Below are positions 12,716-12,737 of a stretch of DNA of 12,737 nt, in pieces (position 1 is the first letter of the stretch; each line of letters starts with the position of its first letter). Below the pieces are notes generated by a model. It was not told the origin of the DNA, made no database searches, and worked only from the letters and a program-made list of their open reading frames with translations. Origin of the DNA: an uncultured Dialister sp. (GTDB lineage: Bacteria > Bacillota > Negativicutes > Veillonellales > Dialisteraceae); assembly GCA_934193095.1 (NCBI GenBank), contig CAKPUX010000057.1:1-12737 (forward strand). Reading direction: 5' to 3'. Position numbers and translations under genes: made by a program.

Positions 12716-12737
12716 CCCCTTAGAGAAGGGGCGCGCC
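12664..12737 (+). repeat. Repeat tail plus start of the next unit, cut by the window end
   Basis: From AATCCG (12665) the sequence follows the tail of units 1-2 of the preceding array (GCGGTGTGAAAGCGAAAGAG, then AGATAGTCC) and enters a new unit at 12708 (GCGAGTAGCCCC, hairpin 1 GCCCCTT/AAGGGGC, loop AGAG). The first half overlaps the end of the DUF559 gene. The window stops inside hairpin 2. Confidence 0.85.

Overview
The window looks like chromosomal DNA from a diderm Firmicute of the class Negativicutes (Megasphaera/Dialister/Selenomonas-like). This is an inference from gene content: a Wza-type outer-membrane polysaccharide export protein sits in the same cluster as the Gram-positive style set of a PHP-type phosphotyrosine phosphatase plus a separately encoded Wzz-like protein and BY-kinase. 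Most genes are moderately GC-rich with strong AAGGAGG-type ribosome binding sites. All recognisable complete genes lie on the + strand.

Layout. Positions 1-1176 carry no convincing gene. They are a mosaic of repeat copies, an inverted-repeat pair, a roughly 310-bp MITE-like element with long inverted arms, a folded candidate RNA, and terminator-like hairpins. A two-gene unit of unknown function follows (DUF2157-type membrane protein, then a GDYXXLXY-type protein overlapping it by 11 bp). Next come a SixA-like phosphohistidine phosphatase, a tandem repeat array, and a thiD-yfbR pair overlapping by ATGA and closed by a terminator.

From 5738 an AT-rich region holds a 60-bp palindrome, a 39-codon small ORF and a near-consensus sigma70 promoter. 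This leads into an exopolysaccharide/capsule export and control cluster: CpsB/CapC-like phosphatase, Wza-like export protein, a decayed four-helix-bundle pseudogene, a Wzz-like chain-length regulator, a BY-kinase with a C-terminal tyrosine cluster, and a UDP-sugar epimerase. The BY-kinase and phosphatase would set the tyrosine phosphorylation state, Wzz and Wza would form the export route, and the epimerase would supply a nucleotide sugar. No glycosyltransferases, flippase or polymerase lie inside the window, so the biosynthetic part is expected beyond 12737.

The most striking feature is a dispersed and tandem family of roughly 105-bp units, about a dozen full, short, partial or inverted copies. 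Each full unit folds into three successive hairpins, with paired base changes between copies that mostly preserve pairing. Copies lie between genes, directly abut the epimerase stop codon, and supply the last codons and the stop codon of a DUF559 nuclease gene at the right end. Both window ends lie inside copies, which suggests an assembly contig broken at repeats.
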